A stretch of 64,000 nucleotides of DNA, taken from Roseiarcus sp963709655 (lineage in GTDB: Bacteria; Pseudomonadota; Alphaproteobacteria; Rhizobiales; Beijerinckiaceae). Positions 34,474 to 43,075 of the stretch are shown here, one piece after another (position 1 is the stretch's first letter; every line of letters begins with the position of its first letter). The DNA is taken from the NCBI GenBank assembly GCA_963709655.1, contig CAVPXF010000006.1, forward strand, positions 30,447 to 94,446, written 5' to 3'. Both the position numbers and the translations under genes were made by a program. The notes below the pieces were generated by a model that was not told the DNA's origin, ran no database searches, and worked only from the letters and a program-made list of their open reading frames with translations.

Positions 34474-35051
34474 GCGAGCATCTCAAGCGCACGTTCGAGC
34501 GGCGCGACCTCGCCGAAATAGCGGTCGATATCCTCAAGTGAAGCCGCGGCGAGATGCGGACGATTTGAGTTGGTCGCCTCTTTCGGCACGACAACGGCAA
34601 AACCGTAGGCGAACGCGTCCTGCACAGTCGCGCGGATGCAAACGTTGGTCTTGACGCCGGCGACGATGACGCGCTCGATCTTTTGCTCTCGCAGGAAGAG
34701 GGAGAGGTCGGTCGCGAAAAAGGCGCTGTAGCGCCGCTTGGGACAGATAATCTCGAACTCGTCCGAAGGACCGAAGCCGGTGACGAACCCCGCGTCGGGA
34801 TCATCGGCGAAATGGTGACGGGGCAGCTTGCGCCACTCGTAGTCGTCGAAGCCCGGGCGATGACGTTCAACCGCGTGCACGACGAGACGACGGGCGCTTC
34901 GCGCCTGCGCCAGCAGCTTGGCGAGGGCCGGCAGCACTTCGGCCGCCTCTGGATAGTGGTTCGGCATCCCTTCGAGAAAGAAGGAATTGATGACGTCGAC
35001 CAGGATCAGAGCGGTCGGCGGGCTATCTGACTCGGATGCGCGGTCGGTCAT
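34470..35051 (-). CDS. Isochorismatase-like cysteine hydrolase
   Basis: 193 residues. The catalytic triad positions are visible: Asp in ALILVDVINSFF (about 15-26), Lys in FEIICPKRRYSAFFATDL (about 98-115) and Cys in RVIVAGVKTNVCIRATVQDAFAYGF (about 127-151). The family includes nicotinamidases, ureidoacrylate and carbamoyl hydrolases. In a nucleoside cluster it could hydrolyse an amide from base breakdown, for example nicotinamide or an ureido acid. Its stop overlaps the kinase start and it overlaps the permease end by 4 bases, so it is well inside the operon. Confidence 0.83.
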   Translation of the reverse strand: MTDRASESDSPPTALILVDVINSFFLEGMPNHYPEAAEVLPALAKLLAQARSARRLVVHAVERHRPGFDDYEWRKLPRHHFADDPDAGFVTGFGPSDEFEIICPKRRYSAFFATDLSLFLREQKIERVIVAGVKTNVCIRATVQDAFAYGFAVVVPKEATNSNRPHLAAASLEDIDRYFGEVAPLERALEMLA

Positions 35052-35950
35052 GATGAGGCTCCGCCGCGCCTCGAGCGCCGGTCGGCGAACCCGAGCCCGG
35101 TCAGGACGAGGATGACGATGAAGTATGGCAGGGTCTGGACGATCTCGGCGGGGACGCCCCTGCCCTGAAGACGGATTTGGGCAGCGTCAAAAACCCCGAA
35201 GAGCAGAGCCCCGAGCGCGGTCCGATAGGCCGACGTCCGGCCGAAGTAGAACGCGGCGAGCGCGATGAAACCGCGTCCTCCGGTGATGCCTTCGTTGAAG
35301 AGCCCGACGATGCCAATTGAGAGATGCGCGCCCGCAAGGCCGGACAATACGCCCGCGAATATGGTCGAGGCGTCACGAATGGCGAGCGGGGCTAGGCCGA
35401 CGGAGCGCACCGTCGCCTCCGCCGCACCCGTCGCGCGCAAGCGCAGACCCCAGCGACTCCTAGCCAGCGCAAAGGAGACGGCTGGAACGAGCGCCCAGGC
35501 CAGCCACGTCAACGGATCGAGCCCTGACAAGAGCGCGCCAAGGATCGGAACGCCGTCGACGAATGGGAGGTCGAGCCGCGGCAGCATCACGACGCCCGGC
35601 GGGTTGTAGGTGCCCGAGGCGCCATAGGCGCTCTTCAGAATGAAGCGCACGAGGCCCGCGACGGCCACGCCGAACCCGAGGCCAACGATGATCTCGTTGG
35701 CGTGCAGGCGCGTCACGATGAGCGACATGACAAGGCCGACCAATCCACCGATTGCTGCAGCTGCGATGACCGCGAGGAGCGCGCTGCCTGTCGAGGACGA
35801 CACTTCAACCGCGACCAGCGCGCCCGCCAGCATCATCGATTCGAGGCCGAGATTGACCAAGCCGCCCATGCGATTGACGAAGCCGCCGATCGCCGCGAGC
35901 AGGATCGGCGTCGTAGTCAGCATCGCCGCGTGGATGAAGAGGTTGATCAT
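35048..35950 (-). CDS. Nucleoside ABC transporter permease (BPD_transp_2, NupQ-like)
   Basis: 300 residues, hydrophobic throughout, with GGFVNRMGGLVNLGLESMMLAGALVAV (about 22-48), NEIIVGLGFGVAVAGLVRF and GITGGRGFIALAAFYFGRTSAYRTALGALLFG (about 222-253). This pattern is that of the second permease of BMP-type nucleoside importers. ATG 35950 overlaps the stop of the first permease (ATGA). It forms the membrane channel with the product of 35947-36990. Confidence 0.88.
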   Translation of the reverse strand: MINLFIHAAMLTTTPILLAAIGGFVNRMGGLVNLGLESMMLAGALVAVEVSSSTGSALLAVIAAAAIGGLVGLVMSLIVTRLHANEIIVGLGFGVAVAGLVRFILKSAYGASGTYNPPGVVMLPRLDLPFVDGVPILGALLSGLDPLTWLAWALVPAVSFALARSRWGLRLRATGAAEATVRSVGLAPLAIRDASTIFAGVLSGLAGAHLSIGIVGLFNEGITGGRGFIALAAFYFGRTSAYRTALGALLFGVFDAAQIRLQGRGVPAEIVQTLPYFIVILVLTGLGFADRRSRRGGASS

Positions 35951-36990
35951 GACGCAGCCCCTCTGCGCGCCCATCCGACCCCGAACTGTGCGACGGCGAA
36001 GATCATCACCGCGCCCTGCAGGATCTCGACGATCTCGATCGGGACATCACTGAAGAGCTGAATGTTCGCGCCGGCCGAAGACAGCGCTCCGAACAGGATG
36101 GACGCGACCACCACCCCTGTCGCGGTATTGCGGGCGAGGAGCGCGATCGCGATTCCGGTAAATCCATAGCCCGGCGAGAAGCCGCCGACGAAACGGTGTA
36201 CGAGGCCCAGGGTGTGGATGCCGCCGGCGAGTCCGCCGATGACGCCAGACGCGATCATCACGCCGAGAAATACCCTTGGCAGCTCGATGCCGACGGCGCG
36301 GCTGAAGCGGGGATTGAGCCCGACGAGTCGGGAGCGCAAACCCTCTACTGAAAATCGGCTCCAGACTCCATATCCTGCGACCAGCGCGAGGCTGATGAGA
36401 AAGCCGAAATGCAGGGTCGCAGGCGGCAGGAGACGCGGCAGCTCCGCGGCGGCGCTGATGAGCGGGGTTGCGGAGTTGGCCGACCCTCGCGCCAGCAGAG
36501 GTCCGTCGACGAGCCAGCTCGTCAGGTCGATCGCGATGAAGTTCAGCATTAGCGTCGTTACGACTTCATCGACTCCGAGCCGCGCGCGCAGCAGGCCAGG
36601 CGCGAGCAGCCACGCGCCGCCGACGACAGAGGCGGCCGCGAGAGCGAAGGGAATGAGCAGCAGACTGGGCCAGGACGGAAGACTGTAGCCGGCGACTGCC
36701 GCGACAATACCTCCGACGTAGAAGCAGCCTTCGGCCCCGACATTGAACACGCCGGCGCGGAAGGCGACGGCGGCGGCGAGCCCCATCAGCAGCAAAGGCG
36801 TGGCTTCCGTCAGCGTGGCCGCAATCCTCCGCTCGCCGCCGAAGGCCTCCTCGATCATCAACCGGTAGACCGAAACCGGGTCGTGACCCGTCAGGGCCAG
36901 CATGACAGCGCCAATGGCGATGGCGACTGCAAAAGGCATCGCTGCAGCGCACGCCCTCGCCAAGCCCTGAAGCGCGGTCCCACCTATCAT
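35947..36990 (-). CDS. Nucleoside ABC transporter permease (BPD_transp_2, NupP-like)
   Basis: 347 residues with about eight to ten membrane segments. ATLTEATPLLLMGLAAAVAFRAGVFNVGAEGCFYVGGIVA (about 57-95) and LGVDEVVTTLMLNFIAIDLTSWLVDGPL (about 135-162) are the recognisable parts of the first permease in the YufP/NupP group, and YGFTGIAIALLARNTATGVVVASILFGAL lies near the end. ATG 36990 overlaps the ATPase stop. Four-base overlaps between all three transporter genes show a single tightly coupled transcript. Confidence 0.88.
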   Translation of the reverse strand: MIGGTALQGLARACAAAMPFAVAIAIGAVMLALTGHDPVSVYRLMIEEAFGGERRIAATLTEATPLLLMGLAAAVAFRAGVFNVGAEGCFYVGGIVAAVAGYSLPSWPSLLLIPFALAAASVVGGAWLLAPGLLRARLGVDEVVTTLMLNFIAIDLTSWLVDGPLLARGSANSATPLISAAAELPRLLPPATLHFGFLISLALVAGYGVWSRFSVEGLRSRLVGLNPRFSRAVGIELPRVFLGVMIASGVIGGLAGGIHTLGLVHRFVGGFSPGYGFTGIAIALLARNTATGVVVASILFGALSSAGANIQLFSDVPIEIVEILQGAVMIFAVAQFGVGWARRGAAS

Positions 36991-38516
36991 GCCGCCCTCT
37001 GGCCGAGCATCAAGCGGCCGAGCGCACCGACGCTCGCCTGGTCGCGGCCGAGTTCGCCCACGATCCGCCCCTTGAAGATGCAGACGATGCGATCGGAGAG
37101 CGCAAGAATTTCGTCGAGCGACTCAGAAACGAGCAGAACCGCACCGCCGCGATCGCGAAACGCGGCCAGCAGGCGATGAATGAAGGCTGTCCCAGCAATA
37201 TCGACGCCCCGCGTCGGCTGTGCGGCGACAAGGAGCTTCGGCTCGCGCTCGAGCTCGCGCGCGATGGCGAGGCGCTGCTGGTTGCCGCCGGAAAGGCTTC
37301 CGGCCGGGTCGCCGAGCGAGCCGAAGCGCACGTTGAGTCGGGCCAGCGCCTTTCGGGCCTCGGCGTCGATCGCCGCCCGGCGGAGCAGTCCAAAACGCGA
37401 AAACACCGGCTCCCGCTCACGGCCGGCCGCGAAATTTTCGCGGACCGATGCAGTGAGACACAGCCCCTCCCCTGCGCGATCGGCGCTGACGTAGCCGATA
37501 CCCGTTTCGCGGAAACGCGAGGCCGGGAGCCCCGCCAGATTCCGGCCGCCAAACGCGATCGTCCCTTCAACGGGGTGCGCCAGGCCGGCTGCGCAGGCGA
37601 CGAGCTCATCCTGTCCGTTGCCGCCAACGCCCGCCACGCCGACAATCTCGCCGCGAAAGACGTCGAGGTCGACCGGACCGAGACGCTTGAACCCAAGGGT
37701 GTCGACGCCGACCAGGCTTCGCGCGCGCAATAGCGGCTCGCCCCGGGGGCGCGGACGCGTTTCGAGTCGGGGGACCCCTACCGCTTCGCCGACCATGGCC
37801 GTGGCGAGATCGGCGACGCTGGTCGTCGACGGGGTCGTGGTCGTCACGACGCGTCCCGATCGCATGACCGTGATCGCGTCCGCGACATTCATCACCTCGT
37901 CGAGCTTGTGGCTGATGAAGACGATCGTCCGGCCTTCCGCCTTCAGCCTGTGCATGAGCGCCAACAGGTCTTCGATCTGAGGAGGCGCGAGCACAGCGGT
38001 TGGCTCGTCGAGAATCAGAACGTCAGCGCCGCGATAGAGAAGGCGCAGGATCTCGAGGCTCTGGCGCATGTGGATCGGCGCATCGACGGCCTTTAGCCGC
38101 CAGTCGACGGTGACCCCCGCCAGCGCGGCGACCTCTTCGGCCTCGGCTTCTGCTCTGCGCCAGTCGATCAGGCCGCCCAACATCGTGGGCTCGCGCGCCA
38201 GAATCAGGTTTTCGAGCAGCGACAGCGGCGGCGCCAGCATGAACTCCTGATGCACAATGCCGACGCCGCGCGCAAAGGCGTCGGCCGGACCCTCCAGCCG
38301 GACCGGCCGGTCGTCGAGTATCACGGCGCCGGTGTCGGGAGCATCGACGCCTTGCAGGATGCGCATCAGCGTCGACTTGCCCGCTCCGTTGCCGCCGACG
38401 ACGGCGTGGATCGTTCGCGGCGCGACGGAGAGGTCGACGTGGTCGTTGGCGACGACCGCGCCAAACCGACGCGTGACTTCACGCGCTCCGATGCGAACCG
38501 CGACCGCTTCTTTCAC
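36987..38516 (-). CDS. Nucleoside ABC transporter ATP-binding protein (two ABC domains, NupO-like)
   Basis: 509 residues. The first domain has Walker A GGNGAGKST (about 35), a short divergent signature MRQSLEILRLL (about 142) and Walker B VLILDEPTAVLAP (about 157). The second has GVGGNGQDEL (about 285) and LSGGNQQRLAIAREL (about 400), then KLLVAAQPTRGVDI. GTG 38516 overlaps the TGA of the binding-protein gene (AAGTGA). It powers import through the two permeases encoded downstream. Confidence 0.88.
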   Translation of the reverse strand: MKEAVAVRIGAREVTRRFGAVVANDHVDLSVAPRTIHAVVGGNGAGKSTLMRILQGVDAPDTGAVILDDRPVRLEGPADAFARGVGIVHQEFMLAPPLSLLENLILAREPTMLGGLIDWRRAEAEAEEVAALAGVTVDWRLKAVDAPIHMRQSLEILRLLYRGADVLILDEPTAVLAPPQIEDLLALMHRLKAEGRTIVFISHKLDEVMNVADAITVMRSGRVVTTTTPSTTSVADLATAMVGEAVGVPRLETRPRPRGEPLLRARSLVGVDTLGFKRLGPVDLDVFRGEIVGVAGVGGNGQDELVACAAGLAHPVEGTIAFGGRNLAGLPASRFRETGIGYVSADRAGEGLCLTASVRENFAAGREREPVFSRFGLLRRAAIDAEARKALARLNVRFGSLGDPAGSLSGGNQQRLAIARELEREPKLLVAAQPTRGVDIAGTAFIHRLLAAFRDRGGAVLLVSESLDEILALSDRIVCIFKGRIVGELGRDQASVGALGRLMLGQRAA

Positions 38517-39548
38517 TTGAAGTAGTCCGGGTAGCCCTGATCGACGACGTTCCACACTTTGATCTCGCCAGAGAGGATCTTCTTCCGGAGATCGTCGACC
38601 TTGGCGAGGGTCGCAGCGGGAATCATGTCGCGCGTATGCGTCATCGGAGAAAGGCCGACGCCGTTCTGCGCGAGACCGAGCGTCACCGTCTGGCCGCCGG
38701 GGAACTTGCCGTCGGCATAGTCTTTCATCACGGTCTCGACCGCGACGTCCGTCCGTTTGACCATGCTGGTGAGGACGGACCCGGGCGCGATGCTGTCCTG
38801 ATCGGTGTCGACGCCGATCGCGAAGCGGCCGGAGTTCCTTCGCCGCCTGGATGACGCCGAGCCCCGTGCCGCCCGCCACCTGGTAGACGACGTTCGCGCC
38901 CGCATCGAACATGGCCTTCGCCATCTGAAAGCCGATCGCCGGATCGCCGAAATTGTTGGAATAGGCGACCTTGACTTCCGCCTGGGGGTCTATCGCGTGC
39001 GCACCTTGGATATAGCCAACGATGAACTTGTCGATTCCGACCGACTTGGTGCCGCCGATGACGCCGATCACCGGTTTGCCGCTCATGCCCTTGATGGAGG
39101 CGTCCTTTGCGACCAGCGTGGCGAGGGCGCCAGCGAGATAGGAGCCCTCCTGCTCCTGAAAGAGAACCGACGCGACATTCGCGCCTGGCCGCACCTGGTT
39201 GAGAATGACGTAATCGGTCCCCGGGTAGTCCTTCGCGACCGCCTGAAGCGCGTCGCCGTGCGAGTACTCAAGATCGACGATGAGGCCGAAGTCCGCGTCG
39301 GAGGCGCGGCGAAGAATGTCCGCCGCCTGCGCCACGACATCCTTCGATTCAACCGCCTTGCCCTCGAGCTTATCGTCGGCCAGCGCCTTCTTGAAGCCGG
39401 AGTAGGCGAGGTCGTTGTACGATTGGTCGCCGAGCCCGCCTTGCGCAATGATCAGCGCGATCGGCTTTTCAGCCGCGCTCGCCGCCCCGATCGCGCCAAG
39501 GCAGAAAGCGAGGCCCGAAATTGCGCTCAATATTCGAATTCGCTTCAT
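38513..39548 (-). pseudogene. BMP-family substrate-binding (lipo)protein, frameshifted near 38838
   Basis: Start ATG 39548, signal peptide MKRIRILSAISGLAFCLGAIGAASA. The first frame has PIALIIAQGGLGDQSYNDLAYSGFKKAL and KPVIGVIGGTKSVGIDKFIVGYIQGA, up to GLGVIQAAKEL. The second frame continues GRFAIGVDTDQDSIAPGSVLTSMVKRTD and ends KVWNVVDQGYPDYFK. One extra base at about 38836-38840 joins them; corrected length is about 345. BMP/Med proteins bind nucleosides for the ABC importer. A Cys in the signal region (FCLGAIGA) could be a lipid anchor, but the motif is weak. Confidence 0.83.
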
Positions 39549-40380
39549 GGTTCGTCTCCATTGCCTTTGGCGGGTCAGAGCTTGCGGGTATGTTTGGCGC
39601 GTCGCGACGGATTTCGGTTTGATAGGAATAGCGGCGGGCGTCGTAGACCGCATCCACGACATCGAGCAGGGCGCCGTCCCTCCCTCGCGTCTCCCGCCGC
39701 ACCGCCATGACCACGGGCTCGTCGTCGATCTCAAGCAGGCGCGCCTCCTCAGATGTCGCGGAGCGGGCGCGTATCGTCTCGACGCCTCGATCGATCCCGA
39801 GCCCCGCCTGATCAAAGAGACGATAGAGCGAGAAGCGCCCCGTTCTCGCGACGGCGCCGGTCAAGCCAATCCTTTCGGCCAGCCGCGCATCGATCACCGA
39901 TCGATGAATAGCCGTCGGCTCCCCGTCGACAAGGCGCAAACGATCGACGCCGACCAGAGCCGAGCCTTCAGGATAGGGTAGGTCCTCGCTCCATACGACC
40001 GGGCCGAAGTTCAGCAATCGGTGCGACGCCGTCCGTCCCTGCGCCTCGACAGCTTCGGTGAAGCTCGTCAGGTATGACGGAGCGCGCTGCAACGGCGGAA
40101 GGGCTACGAAGCTTCCCAAGCCCTGACGGCGGCGGATTAGCCCTTCGTTGACCAGAATTTCGATCGCCCGGGTTACGGTGAAACGGCTGACCCCAAATCG
40201 TTCGGCAAGCTGAGGCTCGCTCTCGATCCGATCGCCGACAGCCCTTCGGGCGACGTCCGCCCGCAGCCAGTCCACCAGCTGACGATACAGCGGGCGTTCG
40301 GACGTCCCATCCAGGGCGAAATTGCTCGCGCGGGCCAAGGCGGAACCTACTCGAACGGTTGACTGGACAATGGGTGGCAC
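39469..40380 (-). CDS. GntR family transcriptional regulator (HutC/UTRA type)
   Basis: 303 residues from a GTG at 40380. The HTH is RPLYRQLVDWLRADVARRAVGDRIESEPQLAERFGVSRFTVTRAIEILVNEGLIRRRQG (about 29-88), followed by the UTRA ligand domain (SYLTSFTEAVEAQGRTASHRLL, PTAIHRSVIDARLAERIG, DVVDAVYDARRYSYQTEI). The frame then runs on 80 bases into the binding-protein gene, with a tail of about 35 residues unlike the family. Another frame stops in the spacer, so a small indel near 39610 may hide the true end. It is the likely regulator of the nucleoside cluster. Confidence 0.82.
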   Translation of the reverse strand: MPPIVQSTVRVGSALARASNFALDGTSERPLYRQLVDWLRADVARRAVGDRIESEPQLAERFGVSRFTVTRAIEILVNEGLIRRRQGLGSFVALPPLQRAPSYLTSFTEAVEAQGRTASHRLLNFGPVVWSEDLPYPEGSALVGVDRLRLVDGEPTAIHRSVIDARLAERIGLTGAVARTGRFSLYRLFDQAGLGIDRGVETIRARSATSEEARLLEIDDEPVVMAVRRETRGRDGALLDVVDAVYDARRYSYQTEIRRDAPNIPASSDPPKAMETNHEANSNIERNFGPRFLPWRDRGGERG

Positions 40381-40950
40381 AAGACGGCGCCATGATGCAA
40401 GCGCTGTTTTTCCGCAGATCGAATTGCCCGCCGCCTCATCGGGAGAGCCGTCGAAATTTCCGCTGCCAAATTATGCTGGAACGGCCGCGTCCGACTCGCA
40501 GCGCGCGTTTTCTCGGCGGCCCAAATATGCGATTAAGCGTAGCTGTGGATTCGAACGACCGCCCGTGGCGCACCCTACACGTTCAGACTAAGCCGGCTTC
40601 GGTTTGCCTCCAAGCGCATTGATGTGCCGTTCCTGGGCCGCAAGCTCAGCCGCACGAGTTCCCAGAGTTTGGGCCGCGGAATAGCCGATGGGCAAGTTTC
40701 GTCGCTATCGGAAAATGACGCCCTTCGGTCTTGCAGTGTTGCCGGCCGCCTTGCCCGTTGGCCCTAACTCCATCAAACCCGGGCCTAGTCAACAACGGGC
40801 CGGTTTGCGTCGGACAATTTGAGGCGGACTGAAAATGGAGGACCGTGTCGAGGCGAAGCGTTAATTTCTCGTGGCGCTTCAACCTCTTCTTGCTCGGCCT
40901 TATGTCGGACATATCTGCGGCGATAGTTTAGCGCAACGAGTAGTAACGCT
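40381..40950. other. Intergenic region with repeat copy B
   Basis: About 570 bases between the divergent GntR/UTRA regulator and the rhodanese gene. Apart from the repeat at 40649-40790 I find no conserved frame. The part next to 40380 should hold the promoter of the nucleoside cluster. Confidence 0.45.
40649..40790 (+). repeat. Dispersed repeat, copy B
   Basis: Second copy of the 140-base repeat at 30460-30600, in direct orientation. Shared stretches include TTTGGGCCGC, GAATAGCCGAT, CGGTC.TGCAGTGT and GCCGGC.GCCTTGCC. A short hairpin CCCA-gagt-TTGGG is present in this copy. Together with copy A it brackets the nucleoside cluster (30606-40380). Confidence 0.7.
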
Positions 40951-41295
40951 TTGCCCACAGACTCTTTTCGAGGATCAGATGCAGTCTCTGTTCGCGAGCT
41001 TGCAGATATGCGCGGCGCGGGGATGGAGCATAGGGTTCTCGACGTGCGAGAGGCGAGAGAGCTCGAAATATGCCAGCTGGAAGGCGCCCTGCACATTCAT
41101 ATGGCGGAGATCCAAGCGCGCATCGACGAGTTGCCGACCAGTCATCCATTGGTGGTCGTTTGCCATCATGGCGCTCGCAGTCAGATGGTGGTCGACTTTC
41201 TCCGAGACGCCGGCTTTGACAATGCCGTCAACCTCGACGGCGGCATCGAAGCCTGGGCCAGCGAGATCGACCGATCGATGCGGCGCTATCGATAA
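40951..41295 (+). CDS. Rhodanese-like domain protein
   Basis: 114 residues, one rhodanese domain. VSVRELADMRGAGMEHRVLDVREARELEICQLEGALHIHMAEI (about 13-55) matches the N-terminal part, with DVRE as the fixed motif. PLVVVCHHGARSQMVVDFL (about 66-84) carries the active Cys in a CHHGARS loop, and AVNLDGGIEAWA closes it. Such proteins move sulfur (thiosulfate or persulfide) or act in redox signalling. A TTG at 40951 is used for lack of an upstream ATG; an internal ATG would cut into the domain. It lies just before selO, a redox-linked pairing. Confidence 0.82.
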   Translation: MPTDSFRGSDAVSVRELADMRGAGMEHRVLDVREARELEICQLEGALHIHMAEIQARIDELPTSHPLVVVCHHGARSQMVVDFLRDAGFDNAVNLDGGIEAWASEIDRSMRRYR

Positions 41296-41324
41296 CGCGC
41301 ATCCCAAGAGGAAAGTTGCGATGC

Positions 41325-42851
41325 ATGCCGCTGACTGATTCAATCGAGAAGGCGGCGACCGTCGAACGCTTGGGCCGCCCTATCGCTGTTTTCTCCAACA
41401 GCTACGCGCGCCTGCCGGAGCGTTTTTTCGCACGGCTCGCGCCTACGCCGGCGCCAAAGCCGCGCCTGATCAAGTTCAACGAATCGCTCGCCTCGGAACT
41501 GGTGGTCGATGCGCAAGGTCTCGAACCGGACGAACTGGCGGAGATGTTTGCAGGCAACATCACGCCGCCGGGCGCCGAGCCGATCGCGATGGCCTATGCC
41601 GGGCATCAATTCGGCCATTTCGTTCCTCAGCTTGGCGACGGCCGTGCTATCCTCCTCGGAGAGGTCCTCGACCGCAACGGCGAGCGGCGCGATGTTCAAT
41701 TGAAAGGTGCGGGAAGAACACCCTTCTCGCGGGGTGGAGACGGTCGCGCCGCGCTGGGGCCGGTCTTACGCGAATATCTCGTTTGCGAAGCGATGCACGC
41801 GCTCGGAATTCCGACCACACGGGCGCTGGCGGCCGTCTCAACCGGCGAACCTGTTTATCGCGACCGTTTGTTGCCTGGAGCCGTGCTGACCCGGGTCGCA
41901 TCCAGTCACATCCGTGTCGGAACTTTCCAATATTTCGCCGCGCGCGGCGACCTCGAAGCCGTCGAGCGTCTTTCCGACTATGTCATGGATCGCCACTACC
42001 CCGATGCCCGCGACGCCGAGAGGCCCCGCCTGGCGCTCATCCAGGCCGTTGTGGAACGCCAAGCCTTGCTGATTGCGCGTTGGATGCATGTCGGTTTCAT
42101 CCATGGCGTGATGAACACCGACAATACCGCGCTTTCGGGCGAGACCATCGATTTTGGACCGTGCGCCTTCATGGATTCGTACGATCCTGCGACTGTCTTC
42201 AGCGCGATCGATGAATTCGGGCGCTACGCCTACGCCAATCAACCGACCATTGCGCAATGGAATCTCGCCAGGTTCGCCGAAACCCTGCTGCCGCTCGTGC
42301 ACCCCAACCCAGAGCGGGCGGTCGAACTTGCGAACGAGGCGATCGCCACGTTTAATTCGCGCTATCAGGAGCATTGGCTTGCCGGCATGCGGGAGAAGCT
42401 CGGACTCTCCAGCCATGAAGACGGCGATCTCGAGCTCGTCCGCGACCTGCTCCAGGCGATGCATGAGAACGCCGCCGATTTCACCCTGATCTTCCGTCAG
42501 CTTTGCGCCGCAGCCGCGGATGAGACGGCAGACGCCGAGGCGCGCGGCCTGTTCGCGAACCCGGTCGCCTACGACCGTTGGGCCAAGAGGTGGCGCGCGC
42601 GTCTGGCCGTCTGCGGGCGCGAACCCAACGCGCGCGCCAAGGCGATGCGAGCCGTCAATCCAGTGTTCATCCCGCGCAATCATCGGGTGGAGCAAGCGAT
42701 CGACGCTGCGATCGACGACGGAGAGTTTTCGCCGTTTGCCGAGTTGCTAACGATTCTCTCGCGACCCTATGAGGATCAACCGGCCTTCGCCGAATATGCC
42801 AACCCGCCTCAAACTGGCGAGCGCGTCTTCCGGACATTTTGCGGGACTTGA
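41325..42851 (+). CDS. selO: Protein adenylyltransferase SelO (YdiU/UPF0061 family)
   Basis: 508 residues, full length. It is a pseudokinase that transfers AMP to Ser/Thr/Tyr of target proteins, with a role in oxidative stress. Motifs: AMAYAGHQFGHFVPQLGDGRAILLGEV (about 88-114), VQLKGAGRTPFSRGGDGRAALGPVLREYLV with the flipped-ATP binding residues (about 123-152), HGVMNTDN (metal-binding Asn, about 260) and DFGPCAFMD with the DFG Asp (about 276). The C-terminal FRTFCGT carries Cys where human SELENOO has selenocysteine. ATG 41325 follows an AGAGGAAAG site. Confidence 0.93.
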   Translation: MPLTDSIEKAATVERLGRPIAVFSNSYARLPERFFARLAPTPAPKPRLIKFNESLASELVVDAQGLEPDELAEMFAGNITPPGAEPIAMAYAGHQFGHFVPQLGDGRAILLGEVLDRNGERRDVQLKGAGRTPFSRGGDGRAALGPVLREYLVCEAMHALGIPTTRALAAVSTGEPVYRDRLLPGAVLTRVASSHIRVGTFQYFAARGDLEAVERLSDYVMDRHYPDARDAERPRLALIQAVVERQALLIARWMHVGFIHGVMNTDNTALSGETIDFGPCAFMDSYDPATVFSAIDEFGRYAYANQPTIAQWNLARFAETLLPLVHPNPERAVELANEAIATFNSRYQEHWLAGMREKLGLSSHEDGDLELVRDLLQAMHENAADFTLIFRQLCAAAADETADAEARGLFANPVAYDRWAKRWRARLAVCGREPNARAKAMRAVNPVFIPRNHRVEQAIDAAIDDGEFSPFAELLTILSRPYEDQPAFAEYANPPQTGERVFRTFCGT

Positions 42852-43075
42852 TTGGGACGGGACTTGATTTGGCTTTGGGCGCCGTTCGACGGGTGGTTCG
42901 ACGCCGCCCCGGCGTCATGACCGCTGGATCGTTTGAACATGGTGCGATCAATAGCCGAAGCCGGTTCACAGTCCACCCGCGCAACGAGCGTGAGGCAACC
43001 AGGCACGCTGAGCCCGCACATCTGGCAATTACCAAGACGCAGTCCAGCCGCTGCGCTCTTCGCTTTCCCGATGGG

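Noticed and set aside
36987..39815. Single 942-residue minus-strand frame joining binding protein and ATPase
   Set aside because: The join exists only because a frameshift in the binding-protein gene puts both in one frame; the intermediate part is not protein-like, so it is not a real fusion.
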